NCBI GenBank assembly: GCA_024691105.1
Contig: JAILNY010000088.1
Location: forward strand, 1 to 24,392
DNA from: Treponema sp.
GTDB lineage: Bacteria; Spirochaetota; Spirochaetia; Treponematales; Treponemataceae
Reading direction: 5' to 3'
DNA: 24,392 bases
A program made the position numbers and the translations under genes. The first letter of the stretch is position 1. Each line of letters starts with the position of its first letter. Positions 1-8,230 of this stretch are shown piece by piece. Below the pieces are notes generated by a model. The model did not search any database. It was not told where the DNA came from and saw only the letters and a program-made list of their open reading frames with translations.

Positions 1-267
1 GTTCCAGAAAGCTACATCAATGAACAGAAAGAAATCTTTAAAGCACAGATGGACAACGATCCAAAAATGGCTTCAAAACCAGACAATGTTAAAGAAGGAA
101 TTCTTGCTGGAAAAATCAAGAAACTTCTTGCAGAAAGCTGCTTTGTTGACCAGATGTTCGTAAAAGATGACAAAGTATCTGTTTCTGCAAAACTTGCACA
201 GGTTTCTAAAGAAGCAGGAGCTGAGCTTTCTTTTGCTGTAACAAAGCTTTTGGTTCTTGGTAAATAA
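1..267 (+). CDS. tsf: Elongation factor Ts, C-terminal part (5' end outside window)
   Basis: Reading frame 1 is open from base 1 to a TAA at 265-267, giving the last 88 residues. The segment EGILAGKIKKLLAESCFVDQ followed by a short MFVKDDKVSV strand is the typical C-terminal dimerisation/core region of EF-Ts, where a helix rich in Lys precedes the 'LxxQ-F-V-KD' strand. EF-Ts is the cytosolic guanine-nucleotide exchange factor that regenerates EF-Tu-GTP during translation elongation. The only internal Met, at 49-51, is not the start: homology clearly continues upstream of it. The gene is followed by a strong hairpin terminator and then by frr, the usual neighbour of tsf in spirochaetes. rpsB would be expected upstream, outside the window. 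Confidence 0.93.
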   Translation, partial: VPESYINEQKEIFKAQMDNDPKMASKPDNVKEGILAGKIKKLLAESCFVDQMFVKDDKVSVSAKLAQVSKEAGAELSFAVTKLLVLGK

Positions 268-284
268 TTAATTAAAAATATTAC

Positions 285-327
285 AGCGGATTTTTTCTGT
301 TTTTTCAGAATAAATCCGCTTTTTTTT
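285..327 (+). terminator. Intrinsic terminator after tsf
   Basis: AGCGGATTT (285-293) pairs perfectly with AAATCCGCT (312-320). Inside it, TTCTG (295-299) pairs with CAGAA (306-310) across a one-base mismatch, leaving a T6 loop. A run of T follows at 321-327. It ends tsf transcription before the frr promoter. Confidence 0.92.
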
Positions 328-354
328 GATATTTATTCAATATTGTGATATAAT
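326..354 (+). promoter_or_regulatory. Sigma-70 type extended -10 promoter for frr-uppS-cdsA-dxr-rseP
   Basis: TTGATA at 326-331 is followed by exactly 17 bases and then TATAAT at 349-354. The TG at 346-347 makes it an extended -10 element (TGTGATATAAT, 344-354). Transcription would start near 361, giving a leader of about 25 nt that contains the frr ribosome binding site. The -35 begins within the T-tract of the tsf terminator, so frr is expected to be transcribed independently of tsf. Confidence 0.85.
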
Positions 355-385
355 ATATAAAATTCTTAAATTTGGAAGGTTAAAT

Positions 386-931
386 ATGTCTGATACAACA
401 AGTAAAGAACGTATGGATAAAACCATTGCCGCTCTTAAAGATTCTCTCAATTCAATCAGAACAGGACGCGCTTCGGCAGCAATTTTTGACAAGGTACGCG
501 TTGACTACTATGGAACAAAATCTCCGTTAAGTCAGGTTGCAACAATTTCTATTCCTGAAGCACGCAGTATCATTATTCAGCCGTTTGATAAGTCTCTTAT
601 TTCTGAAATTGAAAAAGGAATTCAGGTTGCTGACCTTGGTCTTAACCCTTCAAACGACGGAAAAGTAATCCGTATTTCAATTCCACCTTTGACACAGGAT
701 CGCCGTAAGGAGCTTGTTAAACAGGCAAAGGGAATTGCAGAAAATTCACGCACTTCTATCCGCAACATTCGTCGTGACGGAAACGATGAACTTAAAAAGC
801 AGCAGAAAGCCGGCGAAATTACAGAAGACGACTTAAAAAAGATGGAAGATGAACTCCAGAAAACAACTGACAAATACATTGCAGAAATAAATACAATTTA
901 CGAAGCAAAAGAAAAGGAAATAATGGACTAA
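386..931 (+). CDS. frr: Ribosome recycling factor
   Basis: A protein of 181 residues, close to the family length of about 185. It splits post-termination ribosomes together with EF-G in the cytosol. Family marks are SLNSIRTGRAS near residues 20-30, the hinge-side segment IPPLTQDRRKELVKQAK near 98-114 and RNIRRDGND near 126-134; the latter belong to the long three-helix domain. The start was placed at ATG 386, not at the upstream ATG 326, because GGAAGG at 374-379 is a well-spaced ribosome binding site. The upstream 20 residues overlap the promoter and are not RRF-like. frr is the first gene of its operon. Its stop TAA (929-931) is one base from the uppS start, suggesting translational coupling. 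Confidence 0.97.
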   Translation: MSDTTSKERMDKTIAALKDSLNSIRTGRASAAIFDKVRVDYYGTKSPLSQVATISIPEARSIIIQPFDKSLISEIEKGIQVADLGLNPSNDGKVIRISIPPLTQDRRKELVKQAKGIAENSRTSIRNIRRDGNDELKKQQKAGEITEDDLKKMEDELQKTTDKYIAEINTIYEAKEKEIMD

Positions 932-932
932 G

Positions 933-1658
933 ATGTCCGGAATTTCTAATACTTCTGACAATCCAATTCCTCCAGTGCATGTCGGCATCATTATGGACGG
1001 CAACGGCAGATGGGCGCAAAAGCGTGGTCTTGTTCGTACAGCCGGCCATAAAGAAGGTCTTGAAACAGCAAAAAAGATTGTCAAAGCCTGTGCTGAGCTT
1101 AATATTAAATATGTTACTCTCTATACTTTTTCAACTGAAAACTGGAAAAGAGCACAGGAAGAAGTCGGATACCTTATGGGACTTATTAAAGGTCACTTAA
1201 GGGCCGAGTTTGATTTTTACAAGGCAAACGGAATCCGTATTGAGCACATCGGTGACTTATCAGGACTTCCGTCAGATGTTGCAAATGAAATTATTCAGGC
1301 AAAAAAAGATACTGCGCATTTTACAGGTCTTACAGTAATTCTTGCGATTAATTATGGCGGTCGTGATGAAATTATTCGTAGCGTAAAAAAAATTGCAGCA
1401 TCTGGAGTGAGTGCGGACAAAATTGACGAAAAATTAATCTCAGATAATTTTGATATACCAGAATTACCTGATGTTGATTTTTTAATCAGGACTGGCGGTG
1501 AAAAACGACTGAGTAATTTTTTACTCTGGCATTCAGCTTATGCAGAGCTTCTTTTTACAGATACGCTTTGGCCTGATTATACTGTAGAAGAGTTTAAAAC
1601 TGATATTAATGAGTTTTATAAAAGAACAAGACGGTTTGGTGATGTATTAAAACCATAA
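933..1658 (+). CDS. uppS: Isoprenyl transferase / undecaprenyl diphosphate synthase
   Basis: A cis-prenyltransferase of 241 residues that condenses isopentenyl diphosphate onto farnesyl diphosphate to make the C55 carrier lipid for peptidoglycan and surface glycans. Visible signatures are GIIMDGNGRWAQKRG, with catalytic Asp22 in the D-G-N-G-R-W motif, then GHKEG (39-42), TLYTFSTENWKR, and the C-terminal RTGGEKRLSNFLLW motif that binds the IPP diphosphate, followed by AYAELLFT. Length is normal (E. coli 253). It lies one base after frr and 9 bases before cdsA. The neighbours supply its pathway context: dxr and ispG of the MEP route are in this window, and a polyprenyl-phosphate sugar transferase lies at 11483. 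Confidence 0.96.
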   Translation: MSGISNTSDNPIPPVHVGIIMDGNGRWAQKRGLVRTAGHKEGLETAKKIVKACAELNIKYVTLYTFSTENWKRAQEEVGYLMGLIKGHLRAEFDFYKANGIRIEHIGDLSGLPSDVANEIIQAKKDTAHFTGLTVILAINYGGRDEIIRSVKKIAASGVSADKIDEKLISDNFDIPELPDVDFLIRTGGEKRLSNFLLWHSAYAELLFTDTLWPDYTVEEFKTDINEFYKRTRRFGDVLKP

Positions 1659-1667
1659 GGAAGTTAT

Positions 1668-2507
1668 ATGCCAAAATTAGTTCAACGGTTATTGATTTTT
1701 TTTGTCGGAATTCCGGCGGTAATTTGTTTTATAGTTCCAAAAGTTCTCAATCACCTTCCCTTTAATTTTCTTATAGTTTTCTTTTCGGTTCTTGCATCTA
1801 TAGAAATGTCTACAATGCTCAGCGCTAAAGGAAAAACAATTTCAAAATTTATTCTTGTTCCGGCAAGTGCAGTCCTTCCTTTAACAGCATATCTTTGCGG
1901 ACTTTTTGGCTGGGATTTTATTTTTGTTGATATCGTACTTGCTGTAGTATGTATGATTATTTTTGCAGTTGAGATTTTTACAGAAAAAACTTTTGAAGAA
2001 TCTAACCATGCAATTACATCCGGAATTTTTACAGTCGTATACAGCGGTTTTTTAATGACATTTCTTTCGCGACTTTGTACGTTTGAACACTCGGTTGAAG
2101 TAATCTGTCTTTTTGTAATGCTTGTATTTATAAGTGACTCTGCAGCCTGGCTTTTTGGAATGACACTTGGAAAAAACAACCGCGGCATTATTGCGGCAAG
2201 TCCTAACAAAAGCATTGCAGGCTTTGTCGGAGCCTATCTTGGAACAATTTTTACGGCCATTTTAGTTAAGTATTTTATCTGGCCACAGGTTTTTGCCCAA
2301 TTGTCTTTAATAAAACTTTTAATACTGGCTGTCTGCGTAACGACTGCCGCAATAATCGGAGATCTTGCAGAATCTGTTGTAAAACGTTCAAGCGGCTGCA
2401 AAGACAGCGGACAAATTATCCTTGGCCGCGGCGGCGCACTTGACTCAATCGATTCTTTACTGGCCGCAGCGCCGTTCTATTTTATATTATTAAAATATTT
2501 TATCTGA
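1668..2507 (+). CDS. cdsA: Phosphatidate cytidylyltransferase (CDP-diglyceride synthase)
   Basis: An integral membrane protein of 279 residues with about eight hydrophobic segments. It makes CDP-diacylglycerol from CTP and phosphatidic acid for phospholipid synthesis. The C-terminal family signature is recognisable: SDSAAWLFGMTLGKN near 150-165, SPNKSIAGFVGA, and GDLAESVVKRSSGCKDSG followed by ILGRGGALDSIDS near 255-268. Compared with the classic signature, the His of PGHGG is Arg and the DR of DRxD is DS. I believe such a GRGG...DSID version occurs in other spirochaetes, so I read it as a lineage variant and not as inactivation. It begins after an AAGGAAG ribosome binding site and ends in TGA at 2505-2507. 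Confidence 0.94.
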   Translation: MPKLVQRLLIFFVGIPAVICFIVPKVLNHLPFNFLIVFFSVLASIEMSTMLSAKGKTISKFILVPASAVLPLTAYLCGLFGWDFIFVDIVLAVVCMIIFAVEIFTEKTFEESNHAITSGIFTVVYSGFLMTFLSRLCTFEHSVEVICLFVMLVFISDSAAWLFGMTLGKNNRGIIAASPNKSIAGFVGAYLGTIFTAILVKYFIWPQVFAQLSLIKLLILAVCVTTAAIIGDLAESVVKRSSGCKDSGQIILGRGGALDSIDSLLAAAPFYFILLKYFI

Positions 2508-2528
2508 TAAAATATAAATGGCAGAAAA

Positions 2529-3614
2529 ATGAAAAAGATTTTAGTTTTAGGCGCTACTGGTTCAATCGGAACAAGCACACTTGATATTGCACGCAACATG
2601 CCGTCTGATTTTAAAATTGGAGGAATTACTGCGCATTCTGATAACGTAAAGCTTGAAAAACTTAAAACCGAGTTTAAGTGCGCCGCCGCGTTGACCTCCA
2701 TCGATGGGACAGACGGTATTAAGCGCTTAATCGATGATTGTAAACCAGATATAGTTGTAAACGGCATTGCCGGTAGTGCCGGCCTTGAACCAAGCCGCAT
2801 TGTACTTGAAAGCGGTATAGATCTTGCCCTTGCTAATAAAGAGACTGTCGTTATGGCGTGGCCTTTGATTAAGGCATTGTCAAAAAAAACAAAAGCAAAA
2901 ATTATTCCTGTAGATTCTGAACACTCTGCGGTCTTTTGCCTTATAAATCAGTGCGGCAAAAAAAATATCAGTGAAATTATTATTACTGCAAGCGGAGGTC
3001 CGTTCAGGACATATTCACCAGAACAGCTAAAAAAAGTAACGCTTGAAGATGCGCTAAAACATCCGACCTGGAATATGGGGAAAAAGATTACAATTGACTC
3101 TGCAACTCTTGCAAACAAAGGCCTTGAAGTAATCGAAGCCACCCGCCTCTTTGATATGAGCGCAGACAAAGTAAAGGTTGTTGTTCATCCGCAGAGTTTT
3201 GTTCACTCACTTGTCCGAACAAATGATGGAATGCTTTATGCACAAATTTCAGATCCAGATATGAAGCATCCGATTTATCAAAGTCTTGTATATCCTGAGA
3301 ACAAAAATAATTATTTAAAACCGTTTGATCTTTTTGATAAAGAACTAAATTTTTACCGTCCTCGTACAGAAGATTTTCCTATGCTAAAATATGCATATGA
3401 AGCTGCTTCTAAAAACGGCGGATATACGATTGCTTTTAATGCCGCAAACGAAGTTGCAGTTGCAGCCTTTATCAAAGGAAAAATCGGCTTTACTGATATT
3501 CCAAAAATTACATGCAAAACACTTGAAAAAGATTTTTCTTTTGAGCCTCAAAATTTTGAAGATGTATTTAAAATTGACACGGCGGCAAGAGCGTTTGCGG
3601 AGGAACTTTTATGA
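2529..3614 (+). CDS. dxr: 1-deoxy-D-xylulose 5-phosphate reductoisomerase
   Basis: The first committed enzyme of the MEP isoprenoid pathway, converting DXP to MEP with NADPH and a divalent metal in the cytosol. The NADPH-binding GATGSIG is at residues 8-14. ALANKETVV follows near 100-108, and IIPVDSEHSA holds metal ligands Asp129 and Glu131. ASGGPF, HPTWNMGKKITIDSATLANK and KGLEVIEA (third metal ligand Glu200) come next, then HPQSFVHS. It has 361 residues against about 398 in E. coli; the shortening is in the C-terminal helical part while the catalytic set is complete. The ribosome binding site is weak (GG at 2520-2521), so translation may depend on coupling to cdsA, 21 bases upstream. The stop overlaps the rseP start as ATGA (3611-3614). 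Confidence 0.95.
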   Translation: MKKILVLGATGSIGTSTLDIARNMPSDFKIGGITAHSDNVKLEKLKTEFKCAAALTSIDGTDGIKRLIDDCKPDIVVNGIAGSAGLEPSRIVLESGIDLALANKETVVMAWPLIKALSKKTKAKIIPVDSEHSAVFCLINQCGKKNISEIIITASGGPFRTYSPEQLKKVTLEDALKHPTWNMGKKITIDSATLANKGLEVIEATRLFDMSADKVKVVVHPQSFVHSLVRTNDGMLYAQISDPDMKHPIYQSLVYPENKNNYLKPFDLFDKELNFYRPRTEDFPMLKYAYEAASKNGGYTIAFNAANEVAVAAFIKGKIGFTDIPKITCKTLEKDFSFEPQNFEDVFKIDTAARAFAEELL

Positions 3615-4756
3615 TCACATCAATTCTTTCAACTATATTAAAAATAATTGTCGGGCTTCTTGCATTAAATGTAATCGTTTTTTTTCATGAGCTTGGGCAT
3701 TTTATATTTGCAAAAATATTTGGTGTAAAAGTTTTAAGTTTTTCTATCGGAATGGGACCGGTTCTTCTTCATAAAGAAATCAATGGGACAGACTATAGAA
3801 TTTCTGCAATTCCATTAGGCGGTTACTGCGGAATGGAAGGAGAAAAGGATTTTCAAAAAGCAATCGAAGAAAAACTTGATTCACTTCCAAAAAATAAAGA
3901 TTCGCTTTACGGCGTTCATCCTGCAAAACGCGCTCTCATTGCCTTTGCAGGTCCTTTATTTAATTTTATTATTTCTGTATTTGCCTTTGCAATTATGGCA
4001 ATGATCGGGTACTCAATGTACACTTTTTCAAATAAAATTATTGTACCAGATGACTTGAGTATTCAAAGCCCTGCGCGAGAAGCCGGCATTTTATCCGGTG
4101 ACAGAATTATTCAGATTAACGAAACTAAAATTGATACTTTTGCTGATATTCAGCAGGCTGTTGGTTTAAGCCCAAAAGAAACTTTGGATATAAAAATTAA
4201 TCGTGATGGAAGTATTTTAGATTTTTCTGTAAAGACTATCGTGGATGAAAATCACGGAAATGGACTTCTTGGAGTAACAAACTCATCTGAGCGGCTTGAA
4301 ATTCCTGTTGCTCCCAAGTCTTTCTTTCCTGCACTTTTTGAAGGAGTAAAACAGACTCACTCGATGATTAAAATGACATTCAAAACATTTAAAATTCTTT
4401 TTTCAGGAGTTGATGTAACAAATGTCGTTGCAGGTCCTGCAAGAGTTTCGTATATGCTTGGCGAAACAATGCAGTCTGGATTTTCTTCAAGCTTTAAAGA
4501 AGGTCTTCTTTTTACTTTACAACTTATCGCAATAATCAGTATTTCTCTTGGAATTATGAATCTTTTACCAATTCCTATTTTAGACGGTGGTTTAATTTTA
4601 TTTGCAATAATTGCAATCATATTCAAAAAAGAAGTACCTCCGCGTATTCAATATAAGATTCAGTTTATTGGAATTGCAGTTATAGCATTCCTGTTTGTAT
4701 TAGGAATGTTTGGCGATATAAAATATTTTGTAAAAATGTTCAGGAGTCCACAATGA
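3611..4756 (+). CDS. rseP: RIP (site-2) zinc metalloprotease, RseP family
   Basis: A 381-residue inner-membrane protease that cuts substrates within the membrane, for example anti-sigma factors or leftover signal peptides. The zinc motif HELGH is at residues 26-30 in the first transmembrane helix. The second conserved motif is NLLPIPILDGG, with metal-binding Asp325. One PDZ domain lies between, around residues 135-210 (SPAREAGILSGDRIIQINET is its core). E. coli RseP has two PDZ domains; one is common in spirochaetes and Gram-positives. The start overlaps the dxr stop (ATGA), and the stop overlaps the next gene start in the same way, so all three are probably translationally coupled. Its substrate cannot be told from the sequence. 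Confidence 0.93.
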   Translation: MITSILSTILKIIVGLLALNVIVFFHELGHFIFAKIFGVKVLSFSIGMGPVLLHKEINGTDYRISAIPLGGYCGMEGEKDFQKAIEEKLDSLPKNKDSLYGVHPAKRALIAFAGPLFNFIISVFAFAIMAMIGYSMYTFSNKIIVPDDLSIQSPAREAGILSGDRIIQINETKIDTFADIQQAVGLSPKETLDIKINRDGSILDFSVKTIVDENHGNGLLGVTNSSERLEIPVAPKSFFPALFEGVKQTHSMIKMTFKTFKILFSGVDVTNVVAGPARVSYMLGETMQSGFSSSFKEGLLFTLQLIAIISISLGIMNLLPIPILDGGLILFAIIAIIFKKEVPPRIQYKIQFIGIAVIAFLFVLGMFGDIKYFVKMFRSPQ

Positions 4757-6657
4757 AAAAAAAGTTTTTTCTCTCGACCTTAATTGTTTTAACATCAATT
4801 GTATTTGCGCAGGTTCGCTCTTCAGTTGATCCTCATTTAAACGAAGTAACGGCTTTATTGTACGATAAAGTATCGGACAATGGCTCGTACTTTTCTGTTT
4901 CTAAGGATGGCTTTATTTCATACTGGACTTCTGAATCTGAAGGCTAACGATTTCAGATTACGGATAAGCAGATAATGCTTGCTGCGATAAACCCTGTAAA
5001 GCAGGAAATTGCAGTTTATGAAACTGACGGAAGTTTAATTCATACAATTTCTGTATGGGACTGGAAAACACTTTCAAAAAAATACAGTCTTGATTTTGAA
5101 GATTCAATTCTTTCTCTAACATATAGTAAAAAAGGAACTTATGTTATTGCCGGCACCGTAACAGAAAATGGAACTATATTTATTAACGCTTCCAGCGGAA
5201 AAATTGAAAAACCAGTTTCTGAAAAAATGAACATGATGGCTTACATCGAAACTTCACAAACCGAAAAAAACATTATGTCATATTCACTTACAGGAAACAT
5301 TACATATTACAATATGAGCTCTGGAAAGCTTGTAAAAAAAATCGCAAGCGAACTCGGACTTGAAAAAATTGTATCGTTTTCTAAAAACAGATATTTTGCA
5401 GGAATTAAAAATAATTCTATTATTATTCTTGATGCAATGACAGGAAAAAATGTTTACACAATAAACGCTGTAAAACCACTTCTTTTTAATTATCAAGACA
5501 ATCTTTATTACATTGATGTTCTTTCTTCAAAATCAATTGCTGTTTTTTCTTTTACTGAGACTAATGGCGAGCTAAAAAATCCTGTAATTTATAAAAATCT
5601 TACCGGAAAATTTAACGAAAAAGTTTCTTCATTTCTTATTACAAATCAAAAAATTCTTATAGGAACAAATAAAGGCAATATTTATTCTGCAGAAAATGTT
5701 ACAGGAATTACAGAAGAAATTGCTCTTGTAACAAAAGGAACGACTCAAAGAATTTTAGATGCAGCATTTATTAATGAAGATTTGTTTATTTTAACTGACA
5801 AATGTCTTTATAAAACAGCAGAGGATAAAACTTCTGTAATTGAACTTATCAAAAATACAAATTATACAAATTTGACTGCACATGAAAATTCAATTATTTT
5901 GTGGTCGCAGGGAAACAATGTTCAGGTTTCTCAATTTAATCCGGAGACAAATGCCACAAAAAAACTCTTTGTCTCAAAAGGCCAGATATTAACCGTAAAA
6001 TCCTGCGCCGGAAACTTAATTGATATCGAAAGCAGTTCAACCGTTAATCGATTCAACTTTGCAAATAATTCGCTTGTAGAACTTTACTACGGTTCAGGAA
6101 TCCAGGATGCTGTAATGTCAGGAACAGAAGAACTTTATATTGCAAAGTCAGTCGTAAACGAAATTGACTCGCCTCTTATCTATGTTAATACAAGAACGCA
6201 CGAAACTGTTCCGCTTAAAACAGAAGCAACTTATATTTACGGACTTTCTGATAATAAAACAGAAGATGAAAAAGATGATAAAAAAAATCTTTATCTTCTT
6301 GGTGTTCAGCAAAAAAATAAAAACAACACTTCTGTAATTTTGTCTTTTAACATCGAAACTAAAAAAACAGAAATCATAAAGCAGTTTGCAAAAACAGACA
6401 TGAACTCTTTCTTATCTGTCATTAATGCAACTGCGTATACAAACACAAAAGATTCCGGACTTTCTTCTGTTACTGTAAAGGGAAAAAAATCTGTCGAATA
6501 TAAAAGAAGCTGTGCATTACCAAAAAGAATCACGGCAAATGCACAGCATCTTGTATCAATAAATAAAGATGGCAGCTTAAGTTGGTATAAACCGACATCT
6601 TCTGATTTAGAAAACGACTGGTATATTACACAGGATGGAAATCTTGTAATATACTAG
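4753..6657 (+). pseudogene. Exported WD40/beta-propeller-like protein interrupted by an in-frame TAA
   Basis: From ATG 4753 (overlapping the rseP stop) the frame encodes a signal peptide, MKKKFFLSTLIVLTSIVFAQ, and 64 residues before TAA at 4945-4947. The same frame then stays open without a frameshift to TAG at 6655-6657, 634 codons in all. Before the first possible restart, ATG 4975, the frame encodes RFQITDKQI, which reads as continuing protein. The body has repeated short strands such as DGFISYWTSES, ENGTIFINASSGKIEK, TGNITYYNMSSGKLVKK and NSIIILDAMTGKNVY, typical of WD40/PQQ-like propeller blades. ATG 4975 lacks a good ribosome binding site and a signal peptide, so a separate downstream protein would not be exported. 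The simplest view is a single-base nonsense change (GAA, CAA or AAA to TAA), giving a recent pseudogene, a sequencing error, or less likely readthrough. The molecular role is unknown. Confidence 0.75.
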
Positions 6658-6675
6658 ACAACAATTTTGACTGCC

Positions 6676-8148
6676 CTATCTGCAGCCTCTAAAGATTGCT
6701 TCATTGTAAGTATCAAGATATTCTGTTGCAGAAGCATCCCAGGTAAAGGTTTTTGCCATGCCGGTCTTCTGCATTTTAAGAATATGATCTTTTTTGTTGT
6801 AATAAGCATAGGTTGCCCATCCGACAGTGTTGTACACAGCAGAAGGATTAAGCTGGTCAAACATAAAGCCAGTTCCTTCTCCTGTAGTTTCGTTATAATT
6901 TTCTACAGTATCGGCAAGACCTCCAGTACGGCGCACAATCGGTAGGGTTCCATAAAGGAGTGAATAAATCTGATTTAAGCCGCAAGGCTCATATTTAGAA
7001 GGCATAATAAAGAAGTCACTTCCTGCTTCGATTAAATGGCTTAAGCTTTCGTCATATCCGATATAGGCTTTAAAATTTGAAAGCTTAGACTGCAGAGTAC
7101 GGATTTCATTTTCACACCATGCTTCACCACTTCCTAATACTACAACCTGAATCTTAAGATTTGCACACATCGAATACATACAGCCATAAGTCGGTGCAAA
7201 CAGCTCTGCAATACCCTTCTGATCAACAAGACGTGTTACAATTCCAAAAAGTGGAATATCAGGATTTACCTCAAAACCCATTTTCTCCTGCAAAGCCTTT
7301 TTGTTTACTGCCTTATCTTTAATTGTCTTAAAAGTATAATTTTTTGCAATCCGTTTATCAGTTTCAGGATTCCATGACCTTAAATCAACTCCGTTAAGGA
7401 TTCCCCTTACAACGTCAGATCTTACGCGCAGCAAACCATCAAGGCCAAAACCGCCTTCAATTGTCTGAATCTCGCGCGCATAAGTTGGAGAAACAGTTGT
7501 AATCATATCCGCACTTGTAATACCGGCCTGCAAAAGATTTATTCCGCCGTGATGTTCAAAGCCCGCTCCATAATAGAGTCCCCAGTCAACACCAAAGCTT
7601 GCAAAGCTTTCTTTTGAATACTGTCCCTGATATCCCAGGTTGTGAATCGTAAGAACGCCTGCTGTCTTTTTAAATTCCTGATAGCGGTAGATGTGTTTTA
7701 AGAAAACAAGTGCTGGACTTGCAGACCAGTCATGGCAGTGGATAATATCCGGAATCCATCCGAGCTTGCGCGACAGCTGGAATGCTCCGTGACACAAAAT
7801 TGCAAAGCGGTATGGGTTATCATGAAAATCAGTTTCGCTTGGTGTTCCGTAAATGCCGTCGCGTCCAAAGGCCTGCTCGTAATCGATAAAATATACCTTT
7901 AATTTATCGCAGCCAGGCATCGATGTTTCATAAACGGCTGTCCATGCTTCACCGCCGCCAACAGGAACTCCCATTGGTCCTTCTAATTGTTTTAATTTAT
8001 TTCGGTCAATTTTATAGTATCGGGGAATAACAATCTTTACGTCATGACCCATATTAGAAAGAGTAATTGCTAAAGCAGAAACAGCATCTGCAAGACCGCC
8101 CGTTTTTGCAAAAGGAACAGCCTCTGCACTAACCATTAAAATTTTCAT
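6676..8148 (-). CDS. glgA: Glycogen synthase (ADP-glucose type, GT5)
   Basis: A protein of 490 residues, normal for bacterial GlgA (about 477-490), that transfers glucose from ADP-glucose to growing alpha-1,4-glucan in the cytosol. The N-terminal MKILMVSAEAVPFAKTGGLA carries the K-T-G-G motif (Lys15) that binds ADP-glucose. The C-terminal GT-B donor site shows PSKYEPCGLNQIYSLLYGTL followed by RRTGGLADTV, the E-x7-E-type region. The frame is open for another 39 codons upstream, but those overlap the aminotransferase end. A perfect GGAGGTG (8153-8159) sits 4 bases before ATG 8148, so that start is chosen. It lies 82 bases after the aminotransferase, on the same strand. It ends 18 bases from the propeller pseudogene, tail to tail, with no hairpin between them. 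Confidence 0.96.
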   Translation of the reverse strand: MKILMVSAEAVPFAKTGGLADAVSALAITLSNMGHDVKIVIPRYYKIDRNKLKQLEGPMGVPVGGGEAWTAVYETSMPGCDKLKVYFIDYEQAFGRDGIYGTPSETDFHDNPYRFAILCHGAFQLSRKLGWIPDIIHCHDWSASPALVFLKHIYRYQEFKKTAGVLTIHNLGYQGQYSKESFASFGVDWGLYYGAGFEHHGGINLLQAGITSADMITTVSPTYAREIQTIEGGFGLDGLLRVRSDVVRGILNGVDLRSWNPETDKRIAKNYTFKTIKDKAVNKKALQEKMGFEVNPDIPLFGIVTRLVDQKGIAELFAPTYGCMYSMCANLKIQVVVLGSGEAWCENEIRTLQSKLSNFKAYIGYDESLSHLIEAGSDFFIMPSKYEPCGLNQIYSLLYGTLPIVRRTGGLADTVENYNETTGEGTGFMFDQLNPSAVYNTVGWATYAYYNKKDHILKMQKTGMAKTFTWDASATEYLDTYNEAIFRGCR

Positions 8149-8152
8149 AAAA

Positions 8153-8159
8153 CACCTCC
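8153..8159 (-). promoter_or_regulatory. Strong ribosome binding site that fixes the glgA start
   Basis: On the minus strand the sequence reads TGGAGGTGTTTTATG. This near-complete anti-SD match decides for the ATG at 8148 over the longer open frame that runs back to 8265. Confidence 0.85.
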
Positions 8160-8190
8160 ATAATATCGCAGCGTTAAAAATCATCGCATA

Positions 8191-8206
8191 TGCGGCATAT
8201 ACCGCA
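8191..8206 (-). other. Small hairpin between the aminotransferase gene and glgA
   Basis: TGCGG (8191-8195) can pair with CCGCA (8202-8206) around a 6-base loop, in the 82-base spacer. It has no T-run directly after it on the minus strand, so it is not a standard terminator. It could be an RNA processing or stability element, or chance. Confidence 0.3.
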
Positions 8207-8230
8207 CCGCCAAAACTTTGTCTAAAACCG

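Noticed and set aside
326..385. Upstream start for frr
   Set aside because: The stretch overlaps the terminator T-tract and the promoter; ATG 386 has a good ribosome binding site and the normal RRF N-terminus.
1751..2215. Minus-strand open frame of 154 codons within cdsA
   Set aside because: It lies opposite a well-recognised gene, and has no ribosome site or recognisable domain.
3391..3690. Plus-strand open frame of 99 codons across the dxr/rseP junction
   Set aside because: It overlaps two clear genes in another frame; low-complexity Lys/Leu composition typical of a frame shadow.
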